A stretch of 64,000 nucleotides of DNA, taken from NCBI GenBank assembly GCA_032622095.1, contig CP136069.1, positions 2,639,462 through 2,703,461 on the forward strand, given 5' to 3'. Of the stretch, positions 34,040 through 45,190 are shown piece after piece. The translations under genes and the position numbers were made by a program. Position 1 is the first letter of the stretch. Each line of letters opens with the position of its first letter. The DNA comes from Siphonodentalium dalli (taxonomy: Eukaryota; Mollusca; Scaphopoda; Gadilida; Siphonodentaliidae). The notes below the pieces were generated by a model, which had not been told where the DNA came from, made no database searches, and saw nothing but the letters and a program-made list of their open reading frames with translations.

Positions 34040-34620
34040 TATTTACCCCACTTTTGGCTCCCAGAATGCATCAGAATTCAAGCTAAAAATGCATTTTCAA
34101 TGGAATGGGAATAACTCTATCTTTAAGATTTAGAGTTATTTCCCCTCAATTGAATATTATTCAAATTGAAAAAAAAACACGTCAATAACTCAACAAAAAC
34201 ACCATGTTCACAGTTTATTACACTGGATAAGTTGATAATACAATATTTTGGAGCTTCCTCTTTCAATGCTATATAATATGGCATATATTTTATAAATGTG
34301 ATCTGGGGGTTAGAAAATTAAGTGGGCCTTTAAAACCTTGGTAATATTTGATGTTGTGGCAGGGAATTCTACAAGTTTATAACATTGCAAAAAACAGTGC
34401 AGATGAAGCTCCAAAACATTGTATTATCAACTTTTCCGGTGTAATAAACTGAGGACATGTTGTTTTTGTTGCGTTCCCAACGCGTTTTGTCATCTCGGTT
34501 GCAGTAAAAAGCAGCATTGTTTTCAATGCAGGGGGAATAACTCTATATATTATAGATAGAGTTCTTCCCCTTCCATTGAACAAGTTTGAATTCTGTTGCA
34601 TTCTAGGATCAAAGGGGGGG
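34040..34620. repeat. H-family: two copies facing each other
   Basis: The right copy (34380-34620) holds 'aacgcgttttgtcatctcgg' and 'gcagtaaaaagcagcatt' as in 4648-4880. The left copy (34060-34330) has the related order 'tcaatggaatgggaataact', 'aacaccatgttcacagttt' and 'ggataagttgataatac'. Ends with a G run at 34613-34625. Non-coding. Confidence 0.65.
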
Positions 34621-34891
34621 GGGGGGTGTAGATTCCTTCTATGACTTAAGCAGTTTTCTATTTCTCTGTGGACATCTTCTGAGAAATTGATGTTTCAAAT
34701 CATGATGAATTATAGTATTTTAATCATATTTTATGGCATAGATTGTTATTAAAACCGTATATCAAGTCACTATAAAAAAGAAAAGAATTGGCGACTCGAA
34801 AATTAAGTGGTCCTTTAAACTTGTATTGAATTTATGGATATGAGATATCTTTAAACCTCTCATCGTGATCTTCTTGATCTTCTTTATAAAT

Positions 34892-35140
34892 AAACCCTGT
34901 GCCAGTGCATTCTCTTATATATACGAGTCGACCATAGGTCGCCTCGTATATATAAAAGAATGCATTGGCCTACCAAATTTTATATTACTTTTTATAATTG
35001 TTCAAAAATGTAAGAAATAATGAAATAAATTAAAGAAAGTGTTAATTTATATAACACTCCCGTATGGAGCCTCACACAGACGACAGTCATCAGTGCATTG
35101 TTATCTCTGTCTGGGGCTCCACAACGGGTTTAAGGGGGCA
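34892..35140 (+). mobile_element. B-linker-D composite element
   Basis: B hairpin 34894-34976 ('ccagtgcattctcttatat'), an AT linker with 'taattgttcaaaaatgtaag', then D: 'tatggagcctcacacagac', 'gacagtcatcagtgcat' and 'tctggggctccaca'. Confidence 0.75.
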
Positions 35141-35144
35141 TTTA

Positions 35145-35765
35145 ATAATGTATTTCACTGTAGGTGAAGGTCCCAAGGTCCAATATATTTTATATATGCC
35201 TCATAATATGATCTTGAGGGCGTTACAATTTCTGACTATGGTTTTCTTGTCTATACTGATGTGCGTCTTCCCTCCCCGGCCACCCCACCCTTATATACAT
35301 GCGTCCCTGTAGTTCACTTCGCCAACACGATGTTATTATCAGGCGGGGAACGTGTGCTAATATCGTTGGTGCTTATCAAACTTAGAAAAGATCTGTTTAA
35401 CAAAATGGAACGATGCCGTGGGTGATTTATTGCTGCGTTTGACGCAATCATGTGAGGGCCTGATTTATTGCTGTGTTTATGTGTTAAACACGAGGGTTTC
35501 TGAGAGATAAGCGTCCCGTTTTAGAGAGGAAACACTCAACACAACACAGAACCATCGACCAATATAATTGTTAACCATTGCTTAACTAAATGGATTCTCC
35601 CATCAGTTATAAAAGTATACATTGGAATGGTCTATTATTCATATAGAGGGATGTTCATCTATTAAAAGCAGACAACAAATAGAAAAACAAAGAATACAAG
35701 AACAGAATGAGTCATATTGTTAGGTGGGAATTAAAAACTGTAGTTCCACAAGTAGCGATTCCACA
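35145..35765. other. No gene; one M-family motif
   Basis: 'aggcgttac'-type M motif at 35207-35255 ('gcgttacaatttctgac'). The segment 'atgtatttcactgtaggtga' resembles 25545. Nothing else recognised. Confidence 0.5.
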
Positions 35766-35767
35766 GC

Positions 35768-35925
35768 CATTTGTCCAGTATTTGTCCTGTATTTGTCCAG
35801 TATTTGTCCTGTATGACATTGTGTCTTGCATTTGTCCAGTATTTTTCCAATATTTGTCTTGTATTTGTTCAGTATTTGTCCTGTATTGTCCGGTATTTGT
35901 CCGGTATTTGTCCGGTATTTAATCA
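35768..35925. repeat. 12-bp minisatellite
   Basis: 'tatttgtccagt' or 'tatttgtcctgt' repeated about twelve times with one 20-bp interruption. Overlapping Cys/Val-rich frames are artefacts. Confidence 0.95.
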
Positions 35926-37027
35926 GTTTGCAGTAATTCACCCTTCCATGACGGGAGCTTCCTGAAATTTTGCGAAAACACTGTGCCATTGCACTCTCGT
36001 ATATACGATTAGAAACTTAGAAAAGATCTATTTAACAACATGGAAGGATGCCGTGCATGATTCATTGCTGCGTTTGATACAATCGTGTAAGGGTCATTCT
36101 CACTAAACGTGTCAAAACGTGTCCCGCGGAATTTGATAATGAATATCTTCCATATTTAGTCATTTTTGTTTGAAAATCGCATTTTTTCATAAAGCGTGAG
36201 CCATAACTGCCTCGTAAAATTAAAAAAGTACTGATATATATGACAAAAAACTTGAAAATTGATTGGTGGAACCTGACATGTACACACAAATTATGTGTCC
36301 CAGTATATAGAGCAATACACAGGTTCATCATGACGAACAAAGACCTGTTGTGTTTTATATTAGATATATACCGGGATTATGAAAGGTTAGATGCACTGGT
36401 ACTGTGTAAACAGACCACAATTCCGTCACGAACACTCAAAAAAAAAAATTCACGCGAATCTCGTGTCCTTAAAATTAATGTCATTTCGGTGACTTAGTCA
36501 CCAAAGCTTTATTTCGTGCATGCCATTTACGTTGCGAGTTCTTGTTTGAATAGGACACGCCGCCATTTTCCACGGCGTTTGGCGGATTCAGAATAAATCA
36601 TGAGAAACCACCAAACGATTCAGCCCGTATACTTTCTCTTCGTCATTTCTGTGACAGGTAATAGATATATACCTTAGTATAGCATTCCATCGATTATTTT
36701 GCGATTTTGCTGAATACTTGTATCTCTTGTTACTCGAATATTTCATCATGCTAACATTCTTGTTGTTGAGTCGTTTCCGGCCGAAGGCCGGGTAGGATGG
36801 TCGGACTGCAGTGTGCAAGTCCCTTCACATTCACTTCGTACCGGAGAACATATATGTAATTTGCCTCATATACCACAAAGGAGCACGGCGGGTTAGTGTG
36901 ATTGACAGCTCAAAAGAGCATTGCGCAAATGCCCTACGGGAAAACACAATGGCGCATGGGCGTGGTTTACTCCGACGTCGTGCGGAATTGGATTACATGT
37001 TGTCACAAACAGGCATGGGCGTGGTCT

Positions 37028-38074
37028 TCACAGGACAGCATTACCTGAAACCCCAGACATATTCCCTGGGGACAGAACATAGTGAACAGTCCAGGCGTGA
37101 GTTTTTGATGAGTTTCTGTAAGTTTTCACATTTGGAGCTATTGTCTTACAGTTCAGGAGATCTTTCAACAATGGACACGTTTTAATAACTAAACCGAAAT
37201 CACTTTGTTTCGTTGGATCAACAAGATTAGTTTGTCCTTTAACAACTTGTGTCAATATTTTCGGGACCTTTTCATCGCCGCCGAATTGGACACTTTTAGA
37301 ACACTTGAGTTCGTCTCATAAAGTCTTGTACTCATTTTGCGCCATTTCAGTTGCGTGTTTTTTGTAACGGCCGTTTTCTAAACTTGCATATTTCGACAGC
37401 AGACGACGGGCTTTGGCACTGGTAACCAAGACGCGGTCTTTCCTAGCACTTCCTGTTATAGACGGCAAAGAGACGGGGACAGGTTCTTCTTGAATTTTGG
37501 TAACTAAATCCCGCCGACAACCCATCATAACAGCATCCATTATAACACAGTCGACATCCGAACCACAAACATCACACGCGAAAGCTTTGTTGTAGTCGAT
37601 ATCAAGTAGCCTAATGAATGCATTGTAGGATCGTCTGAGAATGTTATAATCCGTGACACGAGATCCTCCGCATGTGGATATAGTTTGGTTTGATGACCTG
37701 TGACCAGCCGCAAGAGGATACCGCGTCTGACAACTGCCGTGTAATATATCGAAAAGCCATCCGTAATAAATCAAGTGTTTGTTGTCAAGGTTGAGAAGTA
37801 GATCGTCCTGATCATCATACATGAATTTACATTTATGATTGGGTCTTCTGAGCAAAATCGACTTCCGTGTTCACAAGTTGCATTGGGCGAAAACGATGGG
37901 ACAAGTTTTGCAGGGAATTCAACTGAACCTCTTTCATAGGTTTCAAACTTTGTTCTCATCTGTGGTGTAAACAGATATGGTATCTTTACGGTTGAGATAC
38001 ATTTGAAGGGATCTTCTTTTTGATCAGAATTAGTAGAACATGTGTCGACAACGTTGTTGTCGGTGACCCAGTCA
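37028..38074 (-). pseudogene. HMGXB3-like/KDZ-associated transposon protein, main exon, frameshifted
   Basis: On the minus strand, after a possible acceptor at 38075-38076, the frame reads 'CISTVKIPYLFTPQMRTKFE' then 'VEFPAKLVPSFSPNATCEHG'. At about 37860 the frame shifts and continues with 'YDDQDDLLLNLDNKHLIYYG', 'NAFIRLLDIDYNKAFACDVC' and 'VIMDAVMMGCRRDLV'. The order (KIPYLFT / ERG..xFP..LVP / CxHG / KCxFxYDDQ / LDIDY..xxCxxCG / xxDxxxxGxRxDL) is, to my knowledge, that of a family amplified in marine invertebrates and annotated as HMG-box-containing protein 3-like, related to KDZ-type transposon proteins. An in-frame TGA at 37316-37318 is followed by open frame to 37028. A frameshift plus a stop indicate a decayed copy. 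Enzymatic role not shown. Confidence 0.6.
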
Positions 38075-38230
38075 CTATATGTTTTAACATGTGCACACGC
38101 GTTGTTCCATATCAGGAAAAAAGTAACAACTAACGCTCTTTATGTATATCTGGTTCAAGTTACAAATTTATCTGTAAAAGTGCATTCACAAATAACTATT
38201 ATAATAAATGTGGTGTATGTTAATCTTACC

Positions 38231-38330
38231 TTTCTGATACAATTGGACGTCGAGACGTATTCGGTCGCTGACTTTTTTTCAGTGGTCTCAATGCACTTTT
38301 CACGCCAAGTAACCAATGACTTTCATGTGT
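38231..38330 (-). pseudogene. Probable upstream exon of the HMGXB3-like gene
   Basis: The frame 'HWLLGVKSALRPLKKSQRPN' ends at a 'aaag/gtaaga' donor (38230/38229). Its phase (two bases over) fits the acceptor at 38075, where one base completes the codon. The intron would be about 155 bp. The upstream limit is uncertain because no convincing acceptor is visible. Confidence 0.4.
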
Positions 38331-38804
38331 AAATAATGTAAATCAAAGTTCTGATTATTCTGTTAAAGTTTCTGATATAGCTCGATTTCGTCATTTTAAT
38401 AAATAAAATTATATATTCATTTGCAAAAACGTTTGTCTTGTCCTTTTTATATACGACATTATAACACAAAATAGCCATGTGCAATTTGTTGGTTTATGAG
38501 ACATGTGGATTGTCTTGCGCAATTTCCACTCTGCGCATGTGTTGGTTTATGAGGCATGCGGGTGTGTGGATATCCGCAGCCTCAGTAGAACTGTCAGCGC
38601 CTGCGGGTTTGTCGATACGGGATCACGTTACCACAGCGCCACACAATGCTCATTTGTCGGCTTAACTACGGCAAACCCGCCGTGCGCCTTTGTGTTAATC
38701 CCGCTAAATTACATACCTCCGGAGAAAGGAAAACATTTGATTGAAAATGTCAATTCGGTGACGGTAATTTCGGTGACGATATAAACGTCACCGAATTGAC
38801 GGTT

Positions 38805-39185
38805 CGTCACAGTCAGCACTAAATAACCCAATATAAATTGAATAGCATAATTATATTATATTTAACATGCGCGTGTCGATAATGTGTTTTACCAAAATAA
38901 ATATGAGGCCGGGGTTTAGGGGCTAATTATGTCATAAATATGCGTTACAAGGATCACTGTGTGTTGTGTGGAATGTAATTCCTCACCTGAAAATGTCAGA
39001 CAACAAAATTACAACATATTTCTAGTGGGCAGATTACATAAGTATTTCATGCTCAATTTCAACAATATTGTTGTCAGTGATTATACTCTGAACATCCCTC
39101 ACAAATTAAGAATAATGTTTAAACCTATACTTTCAAATTTAATGGAGAAAATACATTAAATGATTTATTAGTTTTTTGTAGCAAC
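38805..39185. other. No gene recognised
   Basis: AT-rich. A 66-codon frame at 38959-39159 has no motif. Confidence 0.5.
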
Positions 39186-39189
39186 TCTA

Positions 39190-39345
39190 TTATTTAATAT
39201 TGTCAGATATCTCCATAATCCGAGCAGATATCTGCTTGGAATATTTTCAAGGAGATATCTGCTTGGAATATGGAGATATCTCCTTGGGTCCAAGGAGATA
39301 TCTCGTTGAAAACTATTTCAAGGAGATATCTCCATAATCCGAGAA
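39190..39345. repeat. 'gagatatctc' palindrome cluster
   Basis: Eight or so copies of 'agatatct' within 150 bp, with 'ccataatccgag' at both ends and 'tgcttggaatat' inside. It directly abuts the B-hairpin array. Confidence 0.85.
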
Positions 39346-39349
39346 GACA

Positions 39350-40555
39350 TTGTAAGACAGTGCATTCTCTTATATATTTGAGTCTTCCATATGGAAACTC
39401 GCATATATAAGAGAAACACTGGCTATACAACATTTACATTGACATTGTAAGACAGTGCATTCTCTTATATATTTGAGTCTTCCATATTGAGACTCACATA
39501 TATATAAAGATAATACATTGGCCTAACAATATTTACCCTGACCTTGTAAGCCAGTGCATTCTCTTATATATGCCAGGCTCCCATATGGAGACTCGCATAT
39601 ATAATGGAATGCATTGGCCTAACATTATTCACCTTGACATTGTAAGCCATGCATTCTGTTATATATGTGAGAATGCATTGGCCAAACAATATTTACATTG
39701 AACGTGTAAACCAGTGCATTCTCTTATATATGCGAGGCTCCCTACGGGAGACTCACATATACAATAGAATACATTGGCCTAACAATATTTACATTGACCT
39801 TGTATTCTCTTATATATGCGAGGCTCCCTATGGGAGACTCACATATACAAGAGAATGCATTGGCCAAACAATATTTACATTGAACGTGTAAACCAGTGCA
39901 TTCTCTTATATATGCGGGGCTTCCATATGGAGACTTGCATATATAATGGAATGCATTGGCCTAACAGTATTTACCTTGACAGTGTAAGCCAGTGCATTCT
40001 CTTATATATGTGAGGCTCCCTATGGGAGACCTTGTAAGCCAGTAGATTTTCTTATATATGCGAGGCTCCCTATGGAAGACTCACATATACAATAGAATGC
40101 ATCGGCCTAACAATTGACCTTGTAAGTCAGTGCATTCTCTTATATAATTGAGTCTCCCATATGGAGACTCGCATATATGTCATATATAATAGAATGCATT
40201 GACCTAACAATATTTAAATTGACCTTGTAAGCAAGCAATCTCTCTTATATATTTGAGGATGAATTGGACTAACAATATTTACATTGACTTTGTAAGCCTG
40301 TGCATTCTCTTATATATGCGAGGATGAATTGGACTGACAATATTTACATTGACTTTGTAAGCCAGTGCATTCTGTTATATATGCAAGGCTCCCTATGGGA
40401 GACTCACATATGTAATAAAATGCATTAGCCTAACAATATTTACATCGACCTCGTAAGCCAGAGCATTCTCTTATATGCGAGGCTCCCCGTGAAAGCCATG
40501 CATTCTCTTATATGGGAGACTCGCATATAAAATAAAATGCATGGCACAGGGTTTT
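39350..40555. repeat. Tandem array of about fifteen B-type hairpins
   Basis: 'gcattctcttatatat' recurs near 39363, 39459, 39558, 39651, 39717, 39802, 39899, 39993, 40045, 40134, 40238, 40303, 40368, 40465 and 40503. It is usually followed by 'gcgaggctccctatgggag' and the complementary arm. Units are joined by a conserved spacer 'aacaatatttacattgacct' plus 'tgtaagccag'. Some units have lost one arm. The array ends with an ordinary 'tgcatggcacagggt' terminus. The short frames with 'CILLYMRG' come from the hairpin. Not CRISPR: repeats are self-complementary, spacers are not unique, and the genome is eukaryotic. Confidence 0.93.
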
Positions 40556-40642
40556 TAATGCTGCACCAGCGCAACTCCCGTCATCAGTGGGTTAAAATCA
40601 TAAAACTTAGCCACATTTAACTACTGTATATATAAGTTTTTT

Positions 40643-40960
40643 ACCCTGTGCCAATGCATTCTCTTATATATGCGAGTCGACCATAGGTCGCCTCACATAT
40701 ATAAGAGAATGCATTGGCCTAACAAATTTATATTATTTTTTATAATTGTTAAAGAATGTAAGAATTTTTTTTTTAAATGGTAAAAAAAAAATAAACAATT
40801 GTTAAAGAATTTTGTAATGATAAAAAAAAATGTAATTCTTTAACAATTTTAAATTAAAAAAAAAAATTCTTACATTTTATTAACAATTATAAAAAATAAT
40901 ATGGATTGTTAGGCCTATGGTCGACTCGCATTAATAAGAGAATGCATTGGCACAGGGTAA
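40643..40960. mobile_element. B pair joined by a palindromic AT linker
   Basis: An intact B hairpin (40644-40722) and an eroded one (40905-40958) face each other. The linker between them is itself inverted ('taattgttaaagaatgtaag' against 'cttacattttattaacaat'), making a 318-bp palindrome. 40960-41175 holds nothing recognised. Confidence 0.85.
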
Positions 40961-41177
40961 AAAACTGTAAAACAGGCCGCCTAAAGTACATGTATATATC
41001 TAATTAATGTTGACTTTTTTTCGGTCCAAATGGATAATATTTCCATCACTGAATGTTATATTATCTGACAGCTGTACCTAAATAGATGAACATATATTGT
41101 GACTATTGGGCCTGGTTATCCCTAGGGCATGTGACTGAAAATAAATTGTTATAGTTGAATAACGTTAAATAGCAAAA

Positions 41178-41330
41178 TGGCATGTTTAACCCACAGTGAG
41201 CCTCACACAGATGGAAGCATGCACTACAGAGTGTCGTCTGCTGCAGTCTATTTGGGGCTCTCTATGGGTAAGACATGCAACCGAATGATAATATACAACA
41301 GACTTCAAATGTGTTGTGGTCAACCTTAGT
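41178..41330 (+). repeat. D hairpin in a 145-bp duplicated segment, copy 1
   Basis: From 'ggcatgtttaacccacagtg' to 'caaatgtgttgtggtca' it is nearly identical to 46319-46466. The core is 'gagtgtcgtctgctgcag'. Confidence 0.9.
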
Positions 41331-41332
41331 GT

Positions 41333-41830
41333 AGTTTCAGACGACCACGATACAATCGTAAGTGGAAAGATTTCCGTCGTATGCAGTAACCGGAAGATGG
41401 AGTGCGCATGCTCACGTCAAAATCATAGGTAAAAAAATAATATCATTACGCCACCCCGTGGTGTTGTCTGGTACAGAGTTTTTGAAATTGTGTGGGCGAT
41501 CGATAATCAGACTTTAGTGGGACTTTAGTGGGCGAATAGATTTAATTTTTGTACCTTACTCAAATCGTACCGATAATTATGATAGTACGACAAAGATTAC
41601 GTGTTTACGTCACCGGTGTAATTGTGGGGACATGTTTATATTATGAAGATTTGATATCCCGAAGGTCCGCTATTCCGAAGGTTCTCTATTCCGAAGGTTT
41701 TTGTGTAATAATATGTTATTGAAAATATAAATAATCTGATAGCCTGAAAATAATGTGCAACCCATTGGGAACCCCTGGAGTAGTGAAGTGAATTATGGGT
41801 AATTTTAATTGGAGTGCGCATGTCTGATCT
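41333..41830. repeat. K-family copy with flanking short repeats
   Basis: 41333-41365 ('gaccacgatacaatcgtaag') is inverted at 45156-45184. 41525-41705 mirrors 24285-24430. 41755-41815 ('caacccattggga', 'gtgaattatgggtaat') is inverted at 49170-49215. Confidence 0.65.
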
Positions 41831-42084
41831 GTTGTAGGTTTTGGTGTAGCCAGGTGTAGCGCCATCTTTTATTTTCGGGAATTATGGTAAGAGTTTATGG
41901 TTTAATTTGTTTATTATTTAAGTTTGTTTCAATTTTGGAATGGTTTTATGTTAACCCGATAATTGTATTTTCTGTTTTTTTAATTCACGTGATATACATG
42001 TAGATAATAGACTGAGCTATACGATGTATCGAAATAATAATATGCTAATCGGGGATCATAACCTAAAATTATACAAATAGACCA

Positions 42085-42195
42085 TGATGCAATGCGTGGG
42101 GGACTGCAGAGAATATAGGTCATGCACGTGACCTCATAACATGCGTGGGCGGACTGCAGAGAATAAAGGTCATGTACTTCCGTGACGTCACAAAC
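42085..42195. repeat. About 60-bp direct repeat with a CRE-like site
   Basis: 'ggactgcagagaat', 'aaggtcatg' and 'atgcgtgg' occur twice, about 60 bp apart. The second copy ends in 'gtgacgtcac' (42182-42191), an exact CRE-type palindrome. No transcript start can be shown. Confidence 0.7.
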
Positions 42196-42879
42196 TGTCT
42201 AGACTACAACCAACTGGGGTCCATATCATCAGTGGTCACATAGGCCCTATATAACCGAAAACGAGCAGAGTCGCGATATCTGATAGAATTCGAGGAATCG
42301 TACATTCACTTTCAATAGTATAGATTCACTGCAATCTGCCACGGAATTCCCAAAATTAAGGCTACTTTCATTTTCAATAGGTTTTCCGAATTTCCACTTT
42401 CACTTTTCACTTTTACCACGCAAAGCGACCTTAGTTGACACACATATATGGCACACTGGCTGAGTCCGTGGCAAATAGTTTATGTAGCATTGCTTCTTTC
42501 ATTTAATTAAAGCTCACTTCGTTAAAACGCATGTCAATCGTATTTGTTTACAAATTGCATTGGGTGCGACGTTTTGCAGTAGGTCCCTATTTGTGGAGGT
42601 CACTATGCGGAAGTCCCCGAATTCGCGGAGTTCCCCTAAAATGGGGGATATATGTATATTTTAATGAGGGAACGGGTGCGTATATGTCAATTGATACGTA
42701 TTTTAAACAAATAACGACACGATCATCATAATAGGGGTCTGTTCTATCAATGATATATGCCCCGAGTTCACTTGGTGCAAATCAAACGGCGATAAATATT
42801 CTCGTGTGCCAGAAGGACTCCTTAAAGTTGTGAATAAGATGAATATTTATTAGATGTTATTTAACAAGTCAATCAAATA

Positions 42880-42929
42880 ATATTATTCATTAGTTATCGC
42901 CTACATTAGCGCTAACTAATGAATAATAT
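42880..42929. repeat. Hairpin with perfect 17-bp stem
   Basis: 'atattattcattagtta' faces its exact complement across a 16-base loop. 42930-43630 holds only C/G-rich low-complexity bits near 42966 and 43060-43090. Confidence 0.9.
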
Positions 42930-43644
42930 TTTATATAATAATTATATTATAATTTATATTTATGCAGGGGGGGTCGGAAAAAAGTGTCGTGACATTAGGC
43001 TGAAAAAACTTTTTTCCGGCTCTTGGGTACCCACCACCCCCAATTTGAAGGAAAAAATATTTTTTCCAATTTCGTGCGGGGTACCCACCCCCTTTTTAAC
43101 TTCAAATCTGTAATATCACACCATTTAAGCTTGATGGTCAGTATTACAGTTACCCTATTTCCATTTATGGTTCTTCTAAGTCATTCCAACTTTTGTAACA
43201 ACACGAAACAGGTTCTAAAAAAAACCTGGAAAAACCCAAAATAACACACAGAATACATGTGCTGATCAGTAAATTATTGATTGATTCTTACCCAAATATT
43301 GTCTAAGGTAGCTCATAATGCTCATTATACATGTAAACAAGTATAAAAGCATTAGTGTACCTTCTTTTCATCACAGAAAGTGTAACTTTAGATGTGTCCC
43401 ATAGCATCACATGAATTTATGTCAATTATGATTTTTGAAAAAATTATTAGAGCAACACCACCTGGCAATTAACTCTCCAACAATACAGGTGTTCAGCTGA
43501 AATCCACTATCACAAAACTAATTTTCATTTCCATGAGCTGAGTTCTTGGGCTAGGTACTGTTCTAATGCCAGACCCAGGTCAAGCATTCAGACAAATACA
43601 TGTACTGCGTGTAAATAGAAACTTGAAAATAAGACGGTCATATG

Positions 43645-43870
43645 CAGTCTGCAGAATAAGCTCCAAGGAGGGTGAGTTTAGTGATGCTACCCAGCAGAGT
43701 GGGCTATAGCATTACCAAATTCACCATATGTGACCCTCATAAATAATAGCTAGTTCTCCATGGTTGGTCGAGACCAAAATAGAATGAGGTCGTTAGAGGT
43801 TGAATTTGTTGATGCTATGCCGGGTAGTATCGCCAAATTCGCCCTCTGCAGACTTCGATCATTTTGCTGA
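43645..43870. mobile_element. A-family hairpins, two diverged copies
   Basis: 'gggtgagtttagtgatgcta' and the inverse 'caaattcaccatatg'. A second pair is 'gaatgaggtcgttagaggtt' and 'caaattcgccctctg'. Confidence 0.7.
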
Positions 43871-44027
43871 TGACCAGCACATTATTTTTAGACTTGCATA
43901 TTATATTAAGTTATATTATATTTTCTTTCCCTTCTTTTCACTCATCTGTTCTGATTTTGTTTATTCCACTTAGCAGCCTTCTCCATATCTACACATTCAA
44001 GGTCTATGTATGCTCGCCCAATCTTTT

Positions 44028-44346
44028 GATTGATTGATTGATTGATTGATTGGGGTTTATTGTCGCTTTAGCAACTGAGGCCATATCACGACATTGCCAG
44101 TTTTAGTGGTGGAGGAAATCCGCACACTTACGACTAATCTAACAGTGATTTCAATGGCTGATAAACTCGTCGACCATGTGCCGCAAACCACCGGCCATCG
44201 GCGAGTTACTGGCAACTCCACCAGATAACGATTTCGAGTTACAAAGTCCACGATGGAAACATGTGGATTTGAACCCTTATCGTCAGCTCTGGAGGGCAAA
44301 ACGGCTTGGAGTGGTACCCCTAACCGATTGAGCCACCGAGGCCCCC
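44028..44346 (-). mobile_element. tRNA-derived SINE, complete, with target-site duplication
   Basis: On the minus strand the head has a pol III A box (TGGCTCAATCGG, 44324-44335) and B box (GGTTCAAATCC, 44265-44275) in a tRNA-like segment. A roughly 200-bp body and an (AATC)n tail (44028-44053) follow. The 13-bp 'cgcccaatctttt' flanks it at 44015-44027 and 44347-44359, a perfect target-site duplication from LINE-assisted insertion. The (ATTG/AATC)n tail and tRNA head fit SINEs common in molluscs. The 105-codon minus frame across it is not a protein gene. Confidence 0.94.
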
Positions 44347-44359
44347 CGCCCAATCTTTT

Positions 44360-45190
44360 ACCTGGGTCCACCATCTCAAGATTATTATCTCAGTGATATA
44401 TATGCGTTGTTGCAGTCTACAGTCCCATGCCAAGTTCCGATACAATTTTGACTGGGTCATCTGGTCTGATCAGGTATAATGAGTAAATATTAATGAGATA
44501 AATGAATTTGCTTTTTTCATTTTATTTATATTAAAGTTTATTCATGTGCTACATAACTGTCCATTTTCATCTGGAACCAGTAGCATTAATTGGTACATGG
44601 CAATGTGATCGGATGTAAAAGGCGAATTCCTGAGAGTTGGTTCGTAATCTGGATTTCTGAGAAGCATCATGCCCATATCCACACTAACTACCCCCCTAAG
44701 CACTGCCCTAAGTGTCATACACACCTTAACAATGATGCTGAACACTTTGAGGCATTTATGTTGAAGAAATGTTATAAGAGGAAAAAATTGCGACCACTCA
44801 GGAAAAAAGTGACCTTTTTCGCAGCTGAACCACCCACCCACCCCGGCCTAGTGTATGGAAAAAAGTGGATGACCCCCCCCCCCCCCCTGATTTATGGCTA
44901 ATAATATGATCTTGGTGGCGTTACCATTTCTGACTATGGTTTTCTTGTATCAGACAGTGTTTGATTTTAGATGCGATATCGTGGCGTATCCTTGGTTACC
45001 TCCACTTGCGACGTAATCGCAGCCGTGTGTAGCTGAAATGGTCGTATGGTAGTCAATCACATGCTTTAGAACAACCTACGATATCATAATGCACGTGCAC
45101 ATGACATCGCAATCGTCTGAACAAACTATCCACGATCTCGTCGGGCCCGATTCCTCCACTTACGATTGTATCGTGGTCGTCTGACAGTAC
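44360..45190. other. No gene; M motif and O-type inverted segment
   Basis: M motif at 44905-44945, C run at 44874-44887. 45156-45184 is the complement of 41333-41365. Frames of about 100 codons overlap on both strands and have no motif. Confidence 0.5.

Larger units (their letters stand above)
36479..38804 (-). mobile_element. Candidate DNA transposon holding the HMGXB3-like gene
   Basis: 'tcatttcggtgac' at 36480 and 'gtcaccgaattga' at 38791-38803 are inverted with one mismatch. Each end also has a local palindrome: 'ggtgacttagtcacc' on the left, and 'gtcaattcggtgacg' facing 'cgtcaccgaattgac' on the right (38747-38804). The broken gene lies between them, reading toward the left end. Target duplication not identified, so the limits are inferred. 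Confidence 0.5.

Noticed and set aside
36811-37185. 124-codon plus-strand frame
   Set aside because: Its right part is antisense to the HMGXB3-like frame, which has recognisable motifs; the left part has none.
39350-40555. CRISPR-like regular repeats
   Set aside because: The repeats are long hairpins, spacers are the same sequence each time, no cas genes, and the genome is eukaryotic.
44057-44374. 105-codon minus frame and a possible tRNA gene
   Set aside because: Both are parts of a SINE: pol III boxes sit in its head, the tail is (AATC)n, and a 13-bp target duplication surrounds it.
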